Assembly (NCBI GenBank): GCA_905182835.1
Contig: CAJJDI010000014.1
Span: 1-64,000, forward strand
Reading direction: 5' to 3'
Length of the DNA stretch: 64,000 bases
DNA from: an uncultured Flavobacteriaceae bacterium
Lineage (GTDB): Bacteria > Bacteroidota > Bacteroidia > Flavobacteriales > Flavobacteriaceae
The notes beneath the pieces are model-generated. The model saw nothing but the letters and a program-made list of their open reading frames with translations. It searched no databases and was not told where the DNA came from. The translations under genes were made by a program, and so were the position numbers. Shown piece after piece: positions 1-9,039 of this stretch (position 1 is its first letter; each line of letters starts with the position of its first letter).

Positions 1-2
1 CT

Positions 3-1913
3 AATAAAAGATTAATTGATATAATTGTTGTTGGAACAGGTCTTGCAGGAGGCTCTGCTGCAGCTACTTTAGCGGAATTGGGTTACAATGTTAAAGCATT
101 TTGTTTTCAAGATTCACCTAGAAGAGCTCACTCTATAGCAGCTCAAGGTGGTATCAATGCAGCTAAGAATTATCAAGGAGACGGAGACTCAACATATAGA
201 TTGTTTTATGATACTGTTAAGGGTGGGGATTACCGATCTAGAGAATCAAACGTTTATAGATTAGCAGAGGTTTCTACTAATATAATTGATCAATGTGTTG
301 CTCAGGGGGTTCCATTTGCAAGAGATTATGGAGGTTTATTAGACAACAGGTCTTTTGGAGGCGTACTTGTTTCAAGAACTTTTTATGCAAAAGGGCAAAC
401 TGGTCAACAACTATTGCTTGGTGCTTATTCTGCAATGAATAGACAAATTGGACGTGGGAAAATAAAAATGTACAACAGACATGAAATGTTAGATGTTGTT
501 ATCGTTGATGGTAAAGCAAGAGGAATTATTGCAAGAAATTTAGTTACTGGTGAAGTTGAAAAACATTCAGCTCATGCTGTAGTTTTAGGAACAGGTGGTT
601 ATGGTAATGTTTTTTATCTGTCCACTAATGCAATGGGTAGTAATGTCACTGCAGCTTGGAAAGCTCACAAAAGAGGTGCTTTTATGGCGAATCCATGTTA
701 TACTCAAATACATCCCACTTGTATTCCTGTTTCTGGGGATCATCAATCTAAATTGACTTTAATGTCTGAATCATTAAGAAATGATGGGAGAATATGGGTG
801 CCTAAAAACATAAAAGATGTTGCATCGGTTAGAAAGGGCACATTAAAGCCAACGGATATTTCTGAAGAAAACAGAGACTATTACTTAGAAAGAAGGTATC
901 CTGCTTTTGGTAATTTAGTACCAAGAGATGTAGCTTCTAGAGCAGCAAAAGAAAGGTGTGACGCAGGATTTGGTGTAAATGCAACAGGTGAAGCAGTGTA
1001 CTTAGATTTTGCCTCAGCAATACTTAGATACGGAAAAGAACAAGCTCATATAAAGGGGTTAGATGAGAATGATTCAAACCTTCTTATTAAACTTGGAACT
1101 GAGGTTGTAAAAAATAAATATGGAAATTTATTTCAGATGTATGAAAAAATTGTAGATCAAAATCCATATCAAACACCAATGATGATTTACCCTGCGGTAC
1201 ATTATACGATGGGAGGAATTTGGGTAGACTATAATTTAATGACTACAGTGCCAGGACTATACGCAATAGGAGAGGCTAACTTTTCTGATCATGGAGCTAA
1301 TAGACTAGGAGCATCTGCACTTATGCAAGGTTTAGCAGACGGATATTTTGTATTACCATACACAATTGGAGATTATCTTTCAAAAGACATATCAACAGGT
1401 CCGATTCCTACAGATTCAATTGAATTTGAGGATGCTCAAAAAAATGTAGAAGAAAAGTTAAATTATTTCATAAGTAATGGGGGTAAACATTCAGTAGATT
1501 ACTTCCATAAAAAACTTGGAAAAATCATGTGGAATAAATGTGGCATGGCTAGAAATTCTAAAGAATTAAAAGAAGCAATTGAAGAAATATCTGCCTTAAG
1601 GGCAGAATTTTGGAAAGATGTAAAAGTCCCAGGTTCAGTAAATGAGTTTAATGAAGAGTTAGCAAAAGCTGGACGTGTGGCAGATTTTTTAGAATTAGGA
1701 GAATTATTCGCCAAGGACGCTCTAACTAGAGAAGAATCCTGTGGAGGACACTTTAGAGATGAACACCAAACAAAGGAAGGTGAAGCTGTAAGGAATAAAG
1801 ATTATCAATTTGTTTCAGCATGGGAATTTAAAGGTGAACCAAAAGATGCAATTCTTCACAAAGAAGAATTAAGTTTTAGTAATATTGAAGTTAAAGAAAG
1901 AAGTTATAAATAA
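3..1913 (+). CDS. sdhA: Succinate dehydrogenase/fumarate reductase flavoprotein subunit (5' end outside window)
   Basis: This is the FAD-binding catalytic subunit of respiratory complex II, which oxidises succinate to fumarate at the inner face of the cytoplasmic membrane. The reading frame is open from base 3, and the Rossmann motif GTGLAGG (33-53) lies upstream of the TTG at 78, so the true start is before the window and 636 residues are visible. The region HSIAAQGG holds the histidine expected to bind FAD covalently. HPTCIP and the arginine of PRDVASRAA fit the substrate site. The C-terminal part has the usual helical domain. sdhB follows after 7 bases, so the two are one operon; the membrane anchor sdhC is expected just upstream. 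Family assignment is secure. The choice between succinate oxidation and fumarate reduction rests on the aerobic flavobacterial context. Confidence 0.96.
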   Translation, partial: NKRLIDIIVVGTGLAGGSAAATLAELGYNVKAFCFQDSPRRAHSIAAQGGINAAKNYQGDGDSTYRLFYDTVKGGDYRSRESNVYRLAEVSTNIIDQCVAQGVPFARDYGGLLDNRSFGGVLVSRTFYAKGQTGQQLLLGAYSAMNRQIGRGKIKMYNRHEMLDVVIVDGKARGIIARNLVTGEVEKHSAHAVVLGTGGYGNVFYLSTNAMGSNVTAAWKAHKRGAFMANPCYTQIHPTCIPVSGDHQSKLTLMSESLRNDGRIWVPKNIKDVASVRKGTLKPTDISEENRDYYLERRYPAFGNLVPRDVASRAAKERCDAGFGVNATGEAVYLDFASAILRYGKEQAHIKGLDENDSNLLIKLGTEVVKNKYGNLFQMYEKIVDQNPYQTPMMIYPAVHYTMGGIWVDYNLMTTVPGLYAIGEANFSDHGANRLGASALMQGLADGYFVLPYTIGDYLSKDISTGPIPTDSIEFEDAQKNVEEKLNYFISNGGKHSVDYFHKKLGKIMWNKCGMARNSKELKEAIEEISALRAEFWKDVKVPGSVNEFNEELAKAGRVADFLELGELFAKDALTREESCGGHFRDEHQTKEGEAVRNKDYQFVSAWEFKGEPKDAILHKEELSFSNIEVKERSYK

Positions 1914-1920
1914 TTTTCAT

Positions 1921-2664
1921 ATGAAGTTAAAATTAAAAATATGGCGTCAAAAAGATTCTGATTCAAAAGGTCAGATGGTTGACTACGATATTGATAATAT
2001 TTCACCTGACATGTCCTTTTTGGAGATGCTAGATTTGTTAAATAACAAGCTTATTGTAAATGATCAAAATCCTGTTTCTTTTGATCATGATTGTAGAGAA
2101 GGAATTTGTGGCTCATGCTCATTGTATATAAATGGGGAACCACACGGACCTGATCGTGGGATTACTACATGTCAACTTCACATGAGAAAGTTTAAAGATG
2201 GCGACACAATATTTGTAGAACCATTTAGAGCTAGTGCGTTTCCCGTTATAAAAGATTTGGTTATAGATAGAAGTGCCTTTGATAGAATTCAGCATGCAGG
2301 TGGTTATATCTCAATTAACACTTCTGGGAATACTCAGGATGCAAATTCTATTCCTATAAATAAGTCTAATGCTGATGATGCTTTTGACGCAGCAACCTGT
2401 ATTGGATGTGGAGCATGTGTCGCTACTTGTAAAAACTCTTCTGCTATGTTGTTTGTTGGAGCTAAAGTTTCTCAGTATGCACTACTGCCACAAGGACAAA
2501 TCGAAGCCTCAGATAGAGTTACTAATATGATTAATCAAATGGATCTTGAAGGCTTTGGTAACTGCTCAAATACAGGGGCTTGTGAAGTAGAGTGTCCTAA
2601 AGGAATATCATTAGACAATATTGCAAGAATGAATAGAGAGTTGATGAAATCTAAAGTCTTATAG
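1921..2664 (+). CDS. sdhB: Succinate dehydrogenase iron-sulfur subunit
   Basis: This subunit carries electrons from the SdhA flavin to the quinone site through three Fe-S centres. The 247-residue protein has the N-terminal 2Fe-2S ferredoxin cysteines (CREGICGSC, then ITTCQ), then [11 protein letters not shown] for the 4Fe-4S centre and [14 protein letters not shown] for the 3Fe-4S/4Fe-4S region. A 12-codon in-frame extension back to 1885 would overlap sdhA. I chose the ATG at 1921 because it lies just after the sdhA stop and begins the typical [10 protein letters not shown] sequence. It is the last gene of the sdh operon. The next gene is convergent, with only 5 bases between the stops. Confidence 0.96.
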   Translation: MKLKLKIWRQKDSDSKGQMVDYDIDNISPDMSFLEMLDLLNNKLIVNDQNPVSFDHDCREGICGSCSLYINGEPHGPDRGITTCQLHMRKFKDGDTIFVEPFRASAFPVIKDLVIDRSAFDRIQHAGGYISINTSGNTQDANSIPINKSNADDAFDAATCIGCGACVATCKNSSAMLFVGAKVSQYALLPQGQIEASDRVTNMINQMDLEGFGNCSNTGACEVECPKGISLDNIARMNRELMKSKVL

Positions 2665-2669
2665 AGCCT

Positions 2670-4277
2670 TTATTTTAATATAAATTCTTGGACTAAATCC
2701 CAGCCTGCTCTAACATCTAACTCCTCATTTAAATGACTTACTCTTTCTGGAAATGATTTAGTCAAGTAATTTCCTGGGTCAAATTTATTATTTTTATTTA
2801 CATCAAAGATTACTCTTACATAGTATTTACTAGGGGTGATGTGTTTAAAGTCAATATTTCCCTTTACAGAAATGATTTTCTCATATTTAACTTCTCCTAA
2901 TTTTGTGGTCAGTTGAACAATTGCTGGGTACTCTACGTTTCTTAATAGAAGCCTTAAGTTCCCATAATCATCATAGGTTTTTGTTTTATAGGAATAATCT
3001 AAAGTATCATTTGATATATTGTAGAAATCTGTAAAAGCGCCAGGTAAAAATTTTAAATTATAATCTTCTTCTTGCTGTTTTTCAAACTGAAAACTATAGA
3101 TATTTTTTATTGTATCCAGGGATGTTTTAAACTCTACGTTTAAAGAATCTTTATTGATGATTTTTATTTTTGTTTTATCAATTTTTTCGAATGGAGTATT
3201 TGCTTGAAATTGTAAACTATCAAGAAATGAAATGTAGTTATTTTGCAATGCTTTAATTTTCAGAGAATCAACATCTTGGTTTCTTAATCTCAAGTTTAAT
3301 GTATCGATCAAACTATTATTTCTAACTTCAAATTGTAGTGAATCTAATTTTACATTACTACTGTACCAGTAATACAAAGTATCTTTCGCTTCTCCCATAA
3401 TAACCCTGCTTTTTAGTGAGGGATCAATCTTAGAAACCAATTTAATTTTATAGTTATCTAACTCTCCGTTAAACCCAAAAGAAATTGAGTTATTAGAAGA
3501 CTGTTTAGGTCTGCTAAATTTAAAATCTAAATTTTCTTTAAATAATTTCAAATTATAACTTCCAGTATCTTTAGGTAGGCTTATTATATCCTTGTAAAAT
3601 GCAATTTTATCATTTTCATTTTGATAAATATAATCCTTGTTTTCTTCCTTTAATGCAATTAATAAATACTTTCCATTTTTTAAATTTTCTAAACTAAATA
3701 TTCCAGTACTATCAGTAACTTTTGTTATATATTTTGGTTTAGATTTGTAGATAATAGAGTCAGTAGTAGTGCTATCTATTTCGTACAACATGACACTAAT
3801 GTCTTCAGGAGACAGCCTCTCTAAGGCATCTTTTAAAGTTCCGCTTATTTTAAGTGAATCAATATATTTACCAGTAGATAAAATGTATTTATAATTTGAA
3901 TAAACGTTACCAGCATTATTATCTACAATACTTTCCCCAAAATTAAATACATAGGTAGAATTTGACTGAAGAGAATCTTGAAATTTAATTTCTAAAAATT
4001 TGCTAGCTGTACCTAATGGGGTTATCTCAGGTATAGGGTCTATTGGAGGGGAAATAATTAAATATTTTTGTAAGTCTTTAAATTTTATATACTCGTCAAA
4101 ATATACTCTTATTTCTTTTGTTTTAAAATTTAGGGTGTAATTTTCAGGTGTAGATTTAATAATTGAAGGTGCGGTTTCGTCTATGTCTCCTCCATTTGGA
4201 GTACCTCTATTTGCACAACTTACTATTACAAGTAGAATAACAGTAATTAATATTAAATTTATAATTTTTTTCACCAC
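2670..4277 (-). CDS. Ig-like (Big_5-type) domain lipoprotein
   Basis: This is a cell-envelope lipoprotein of unknown function. The N-terminus has a hydrophobic segment ending in VIVSC (cysteine near residue 21), a lipobox for signal peptidase II. It is followed by the flexible GTPNGGDIDETAP stretch typical of flavobacterial lipoproteins. Residues of about 35-135 (APSIIKSTPENYT...VYFDEYIKF) match the bacterial Ig-like Big_5 fold often annotated in 500-600 residue Bacteroidota lipoproteins. The rest is beta-rich with no catalytic motif that I recognise. Near the C-terminus, VIFDVNKNNKFDPGNY looks like a calcium-binding or carboxypeptidase-regulatory-like loop. It stands alone, convergent with sdhB and divergent from glyS. 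The domain call is from family knowledge; no function can be read. Confidence 0.75.
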   Translation of the reverse strand: MVKKIINLILITVILLVIVSCANRGTPNGGDIDETAPSIIKSTPENYTLNFKTKEIRVYFDEYIKFKDLQKYLIISPPIDPIPEITPLGTASKFLEIKFQDSLQSNSTYVFNFGESIVDNNAGNVYSNYKYILSTGKYIDSLKISGTLKDALERLSPEDISVMLYEIDSTTTDSIIYKSKPKYITKVTDSTGIFSLENLKNGKYLLIALKEENKDYIYQNENDKIAFYKDIISLPKDTGSYNLKLFKENLDFKFSRPKQSSNNSISFGFNGELDNYKIKLVSKIDPSLKSRVIMGEAKDTLYYWYSSNVKLDSLQFEVRNNSLIDTLNLRLRNQDVDSLKIKALQNNYISFLDSLQFQANTPFEKIDKTKIKIINKDSLNVEFKTSLDTIKNIYSFQFEKQQEEDYNLKFLPGAFTDFYNISNDTLDYSYKTKTYDDYGNLRLLLRNVEYPAIVQLTTKLGEVKYEKIISVKGNIDFKHITPSKYYVRVIFDVNKNNKFDPGNYLTKSFPERVSHLNEELDVRAGWDLVQEFILK

Positions 4278-4359
4278 TTATTTTTGATTAATTACAAATT
4301 AACGTATAATTTTCAAAAAACCATTCCTTTAGTTCAAAAGGGTTTCATATTTTTACATT

Positions 4360-5904
4360 ATGGGTACAAATGAAGACAAGTTTAAAAGAGTTATTTCTCA
4401 TGCTAAAGAATATGGATTTATATTTCAAAGTAGTGAGATCTATGATGGACTAAGTGCTGTATATGATTATGCTCAAAATGGAGTAGAACTTAAAAATAAT
4501 ATAAGACAATATTGGTGGAAATCAATGGTTCAAATGCACGACGATATAGTTGGTATAGACTCGGCTATCTTAATGCACCCAAAAACTTGGAAAGCATCTG
4601 GTCATGTAGATGCTTTTAACGACCCCTTGATTGATAACAAAGATTCCAAAAAAAGATATCGTGCAGATGTGCTTGTAGAGGATTACTGTGCGAAAATTGA
4701 AAATAAGATTGATAAAGAGATTCTAAAAGCTAAAAAACGATTTGGTGAAAAGTTTGATAAAGAGCAATTTGTTATTACCAACCCTCGTGTTGTAGGATAT
4801 AAAGAAAAAATATCCACTATTTTATCTAGACTGGGTAAGTCTTTAGAAAATGAAGATTTAGAAGATGTTAAAAATCTAATCATAGAATTAGACATAGTTT
4901 GTCCTATTGCGGGTAGTAAAAACTGGACTGATGTTAAGCAGTTTAATTTGATGTTTGGTACAAAGCTTGGTGCATCTTCAGATACTGCTACAGACTTATA
5001 TTTAAGGCCTGAAACTGCACAAGGTATATTTGTTAACTTTTTGAACGTTCAAAAATCAGGAAGAATGAAAATTCCATTTGGAATCGCTCAAACAGGTAAA
5101 GCCTTTAGAAATGAAATTGTTGCTAGACAATTTATATTTAGAATGAGAGAATTTGAGCAAATGGAAATGCAATTCTTTGTTAAACCTGGAACTCAAAATG
5201 ATTGGTATCAGAAATGGAAAGATACCAGAATGAAATGGCATATTTCTTTAGGTATGGGTGAAGATAATTATCGTTTTCATGATCATGAAAAATTAGCACA
5301 TTATGCAGATGCGGCAACAGATATTGAATTTAAATTCCCCTTTGGTTTTAAAGAATTGGAAGGCGTACACTCTAGGACTGATTTTGACTTAAAACAGCAC
5401 CAAGAATTCTCTGGAAAAAAACTTCAGTACTTCGATCACGAGTTAAATGAAAGCTACACACCTTGTGTAGTTGAAACTTCCATTGGCTTAGACAGAATGT
5501 TCTTGGCAATTTTCTCTAATTCATTATGTGAAGAGACTCTTGAAAACAATACTACACGTACTGTTTTGAAAATACCATCATTTCTTTCTACTTATAAAGT
5601 TGCAATATTACCACTGGTTAAAAAAGATGGTCTTTCCGAACTTGCAAGAAACATTTACAATGAGTTAAAGTTAGAGTTTAATGTGACTTATGATGAAAAA
5701 GATGCAGTTGGTAGAAGATATAGAAGACAAGATGCGATAGGAACTCCCTATTGTATTACTATTGACCATCAGACAAAAGAAGATAGCACTATCACTATTC
5801 GAGATAGAGACACCATGGTACAAGATAGAATACCATTAAAGGGAGTTGAAAACTACATAAAAGACAAGGTTAGTTTCAATTCTGCATTGTCTAAAATGCT
5901 TTAA
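4360..5904 (+). CDS. glyS: Glycine--tRNA ligase, single-chain type
   Basis: This class II aminoacyl-tRNA synthetase charges tRNA-Gly. At 514 residues it is the dimeric archaeal/eukaryotic-like form used by Bacteroidota rather than the alpha2-beta2 GlyQ/GlyS form. Motif 2 is seen at AFRNEIVARQFIFRMREFEQ and motif 3 at ETSIGLDRMFLAI. The C-terminal anticodon-binding domain starts near YKVAILPLVKKDG and runs to the end. The start ATG begins the usual MGTNEDKFKRVISHAKEYGF sequence, which carries the N-terminal K-R-GF elements of the family. It appears monocistronic, with an upstream divergent lipoprotein gene and no T-box-like leader visible in the 80-base gap. Confidence 0.95.
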   Translation: MGTNEDKFKRVISHAKEYGFIFQSSEIYDGLSAVYDYAQNGVELKNNIRQYWWKSMVQMHDDIVGIDSAILMHPKTWKASGHVDAFNDPLIDNKDSKKRYRADVLVEDYCAKIENKIDKEILKAKKRFGEKFDKEQFVITNPRVVGYKEKISTILSRLGKSLENEDLEDVKNLIIELDIVCPIAGSKNWTDVKQFNLMFGTKLGASSDTATDLYLRPETAQGIFVNFLNVQKSGRMKIPFGIAQTGKAFRNEIVARQFIFRMREFEQMEMQFFVKPGTQNDWYQKWKDTRMKWHISLGMGEDNYRFHDHEKLAHYADAATDIEFKFPFGFKELEGVHSRTDFDLKQHQEFSGKKLQYFDHELNESYTPCVVETSIGLDRMFLAIFSNSLCEETLENNTTRTVLKIPSFLSTYKVAILPLVKKDGLSELARNIYNELKLEFNVTYDEKDAVGRRYRRQDAIGTPYCITIDHQTKEDSTITIRDRDTMVQDRIPLKGVENYIKDKVSFNSALSKML

Positions 5905-6000
5905 AACACTAATCTCATCAGCCATATTTTTATTCTAGTTATTTTAATATTCCACTGAAAAGATATAAATTAGGCTTTTAATTAAAAAATCCATATTAAA

Positions 6001-8928
6001 ATGTTGAAAATTACTAAAACTCTTGTTTGTTTATTGACACTACTTGTGTTTAATAATTCATATTCACAACTTGGTGAATCACAAAAACCTTCATGGTCAG
6101 AAACTCTTGACTATAAATTTGTTCCTAGTATATCGGATCAAATTAAGGATGGTACTTTTATCCCAGCTGATACAGATGCCCATAAAAAACTAGGTAGAGA
6201 AAAAAGATGGCATGGAAATAAAGTTGTTCCAGGTAAAGGGTTACCAAAAGGGAATGATCCATTGCTTTATTTGCAAGAAAATGTTATTACTAAAAGTAAT
6301 AGAGACCCTATATTAACTTTTGAAACTACAGCGAATACAGCTACTCCATCAGATCCAACTGGGGAGATAGGTAGAGATTATTATTTGGCATCTTGGAATT
6401 CATCATTTAGATTTTTTAATTTAGATGGTACTTCAGCTTCACCTGCATCAAGTTTATCTACATTGTTTGGTAATGATGAATCTGGGGACCCTATAGCATT
6501 ATATGATAGTCAAGTAGATAGATATATTATAACTTCTATGGGTGGTAGTGGACTTAATTTTGCAATTTCAGAGACTAATAATCCAATACTAGATGGTTGG
6601 CATGTTTATTCAGCTAGTTCTTTTGGTACAGATGGACAATTTCCAGATTATCCAAAATATTCGATTTGGTCTGATGGATACTATTGTACTACTAACACCT
6701 CTGCCAATAACTTATATGTTCTAGAAAGAGATAAAATTATTAACGGTGATCCAACTGCATCAATCCAAGGCTTTGATGCACCTCAAATGATTACAAGTGG
6801 ATTTGCTTCTGCTCAAGTTTTAGATATCACTAATGACGACCATCCATCTGCAGGAAATGCAACAATGATTTATATGCAGGATGATGCTTGGAATCAAGTC
6901 CCAACGGATCATTTAAAAATTTGGACGATTAATATTGACTGGGATAATTCAAATAACTCATCGATCTCAACTCCTTACACGCTAGACACATCTTCTTTTA
7001 CAAGTGTATTTGACGGCGGGAGTTTTGCTAATCTAACTCAATCTAGTGGACCGGATATTGATGCTATGCAGGCTTGTGTAATGAATCAAGCTCAGTTTAG
7101 AAAATTTCCAACTCACAATTCAGCAGTATTAAATTTTGTTGTAGATGTATTATCGGGGTCCGATGAACTTGCTGCGGTAAGATGGTACGAGCTTAGACAG
7201 TCAGCTGATGGAGAACCATGGGTTATCTATCAAGAAGGGACTTACACAGCCCCTGATGGAAGACACGCATTTGGAGCTAGTATGGCTATGGATATTCAAG
7301 GTAATATAGGAATGGGTTACTCATCAATGAGTTCATCTGAAAATATTTCACTTCGTTATACAGGAAGATACGCTAATGACCCTGTCGGACAAATGACTCT
7401 TGAAGAAGATTTAATTGCACAAAGTAATGCTACTAACCCTAATACCAGATATGCAGATTATGCACACATGAGTGTTGATCCATCAAATGATAAAACATTT
7501 TGGTTTGTTTCTGAATATTTTAATCCAGGAAGAAGAGATTTAGTAGGTACTTTTCAAATTGCAGCAAATTATGCTAATGATATCGGAGTTGTTAGTGTTG
7601 ATTCTCCAGTATCTGGACTTTTATCAGATTCAGAGTCTGTAACAGTTTCTATATTTAATTATGGAGAAGATTCCGTTTCTAATTTTGATGTTTCTTATCA
7701 ATTAGACTCAGGTACTGTTATTACGGAAACATACACGGGAACAGTAACATCAACAGAAACTGTACAACATACTTTTTCTACAGTGGCAGATTTATCTGTT
7801 GTAGGAACTACTTATGGGATTTGCGCATATACAGCTCTTGCAGGGGATGAGGATTCTTCTAACGATAACTTTTGTACTGAGATTCAACATTTAAATCCTA
7901 ACGACTTGGGTATAACAGGAATTTCATCTCCAGTATCTGGAACAAATCTATCAGCAACGGAACTCGTTACTATTGAAATAACTAATTTTGGTGGAGCTGA
8001 ACAATCAAATTTTGAAGTGTCTTATGAAGTTAATGGAGTCACAGTTACAGAAACTGTTGCTGGTCCTTTAGCAGGAAACTCTTCTATAGATTATATTTTT
8101 TCTCAATCACTGGACTTATCTGCCTTTGGATCTTATGAGATAGTTACATCTGTTAATATTGAAAATGATTCGGATGATTCAAACAATACTATTAGTGTAA
8201 CTGTAAATAATGTTAATTGCGCACCAACTGGTGATAATTCATTTGGGGATGGTTTTCAATTATTTCAAGTAGGAGATATAAATAATACTTCTGCTGGAGA
8301 TGGATATTCAGATTTCACTACTTTATCTACAGATTTAGAGCAAGGATCAACTAACGACTTAACTGTTACAACAAGTTACGGAAACCAGTACGTCAGAGTT
8401 TGGGTCGATTTTAATGATGATTTTGTGTTTACTTTAGATGAATTAGTCGTTGACAATTATGTTATTGCTGTTGGAGCAGCTGCTGGTACTTACACAGAAA
8501 CAATGCAATTAGTTGTGCCAGACGATGGGACATTAGGAGAGCACATCATGAGAGCTAAAACTAACTGGAATGCACCAGTTCCCGATGATGCTTGTGAAGA
8601 GACTCAATACGGGGAAACTGAAGATTACATGGTTAATATAGTGGAATCCTTAGGAATTGACGATAGTATTTTAGTAAGCTCAGAATTTAAAATTATTACA
8701 CAAGATAATAACCAATTTAATGTTAGTCTAACGACAATATACAATGAAGATATATCATTTAGTGTTTATAATGTTTCAGGGCAAGTAATAGTCTTTAATA
8801 ATATTTCTAAAAACTCTCAAAAGTACATTTATGACTTAGATATGTCCTATGCTTCTGCAGGGATTTATTTAGTCAAAATGGGGAACTCCTCTATAGGCTA
8901 TAGAATTGGTAAAATTATTGTAAAGTAA
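6001..8928 (+). CDS. Secreted multidomain protein with CARDB-like repeats, GEVED domain and T9SS sorting domain
   Basis: This is a predicted extracellular or surface-attached protein of 975 residues. Residues 1-22 form a signal peptide ending near NNSYSQ. Residues of about 90-525 contain repeated W/Y-rich beta segments and look like a beta-propeller; I see no peptidase motif in them. Two CARDB-like beta-sandwich repeats follow (starting near IGVVSVDSPVSG and LGITGISSPVSG). Then comes a GEVED-type domain (DLEQGSTNDLTVTTSYGNQY to YGETEDYMVNI) and a C-terminal segment ending in SAGIYLVKMGNSSIGYRIGKIIVK-type sequence, which fits a type A T9SS sorting domain. The last three modules closely match those of the next gene, so the pair arose by duplication or module exchange. 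The role of the N-terminal half is unknown. Confidence 0.8.
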   Translation: MLKITKTLVCLLTLLVFNNSYSQLGESQKPSWSETLDYKFVPSISDQIKDGTFIPADTDAHKKLGREKRWHGNKVVPGKGLPKGNDPLLYLQENVITKSNRDPILTFETTANTATPSDPTGEIGRDYYLASWNSSFRFFNLDGTSASPASSLSTLFGNDESGDPIALYDSQVDRYIITSMGGSGLNFAISETNNPILDGWHVYSASSFGTDGQFPDYPKYSIWSDGYYCTTNTSANNLYVLERDKIINGDPTASIQGFDAPQMITSGFASAQVLDITNDDHPSAGNATMIYMQDDAWNQVPTDHLKIWTINIDWDNSNNSSISTPYTLDTSSFTSVFDGGSFANLTQSSGPDIDAMQACVMNQAQFRKFPTHNSAVLNFVVDVLSGSDELAAVRWYELRQSADGEPWVIYQEGTYTAPDGRHAFGASMAMDIQGNIGMGYSSMSSSENISLRYTGRYANDPVGQMTLEEDLIAQSNATNPNTRYADYAHMSVDPSNDKTFWFVSEYFNPGRRDLVGTFQIAANYANDIGVVSVDSPVSGLLSDSESVTVSIFNYGEDSVSNFDVSYQLDSGTVITETYTGTVTSTETVQHTFSTVADLSVVGTTYGICAYTALAGDEDSSNDNFCTEIQHLNPNDLGITGISSPVSGTNLSATELVTIEITNFGGAEQSNFEVSYEVNGVTVTETVAGPLAGNSSIDYIFSQSLDLSAFGSYEIVTSVNIENDSDDSNNTISVTVNNVNCAPTGDNSFGDGFQLFQVGDINNTSAGDGYSDFTTLSTDLEQGSTNDLTVTTSYGNQYVRVWVDFNDDFVFTLDELVVDNYVIAVGAAAGTYTETMQLVVPDDGTLGEHIMRAKTNWNAPVPDDACEETQYGETEDYMVNIVESLGIDDSILVSSEFKIITQDNNQFNVSLTTIYNEDISFSVYNVSGQVIVFNNISKNSQKYIYDLDMSYASAGIYLVKMGNSSIGYRIGKIIVK

Positions 8929-8942
8929 ACTATTGACAATTT

Positions 8943-9039
8943 AATAAGGCCAATAATTTTTCGTGATATTTTCATTATCTTGGATCTCCCAAACAAATCT
9001 TAAGATAATGAAAAATTCAAAAATATTATTGGCCTTATT
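8943..9039. repeat. Long imperfect inverted repeat over the protease start codon
   Basis: The outer arms are a perfect 15-base inverted repeat (8943-8957, AATAAGGCCAATAAT, against 9025-9039). The inner arms are a perfect 13-base inverted repeat (8969-8981, TTTTCATTATCTT, against 9002-9014). A short T/A run pairs between them, with a few mismatches and a bulge, and the loop is 20 bases (8982-9001). The ATG of the downstream secreted protease (9008) lies inside the inner right arm, and codons 6-11 lie in the outer right arm. RNA from this region would fold into a stem hiding the translation start. No transposase or recombinase is adjacent. Confidence 0.8.

Noticed and set aside
8963-9007. 15-codon upstream extension of the secreted protease
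   Set aside because: The signal peptide starts at the ATG at 9008, and the extension falls in the left part of the palindrome.
8943-9039. Palindrome as an insertion-sequence end or attachment site
   Set aside because: No transposase, integrase or target-site duplication is seen, and the right arm is normal coding sequence.
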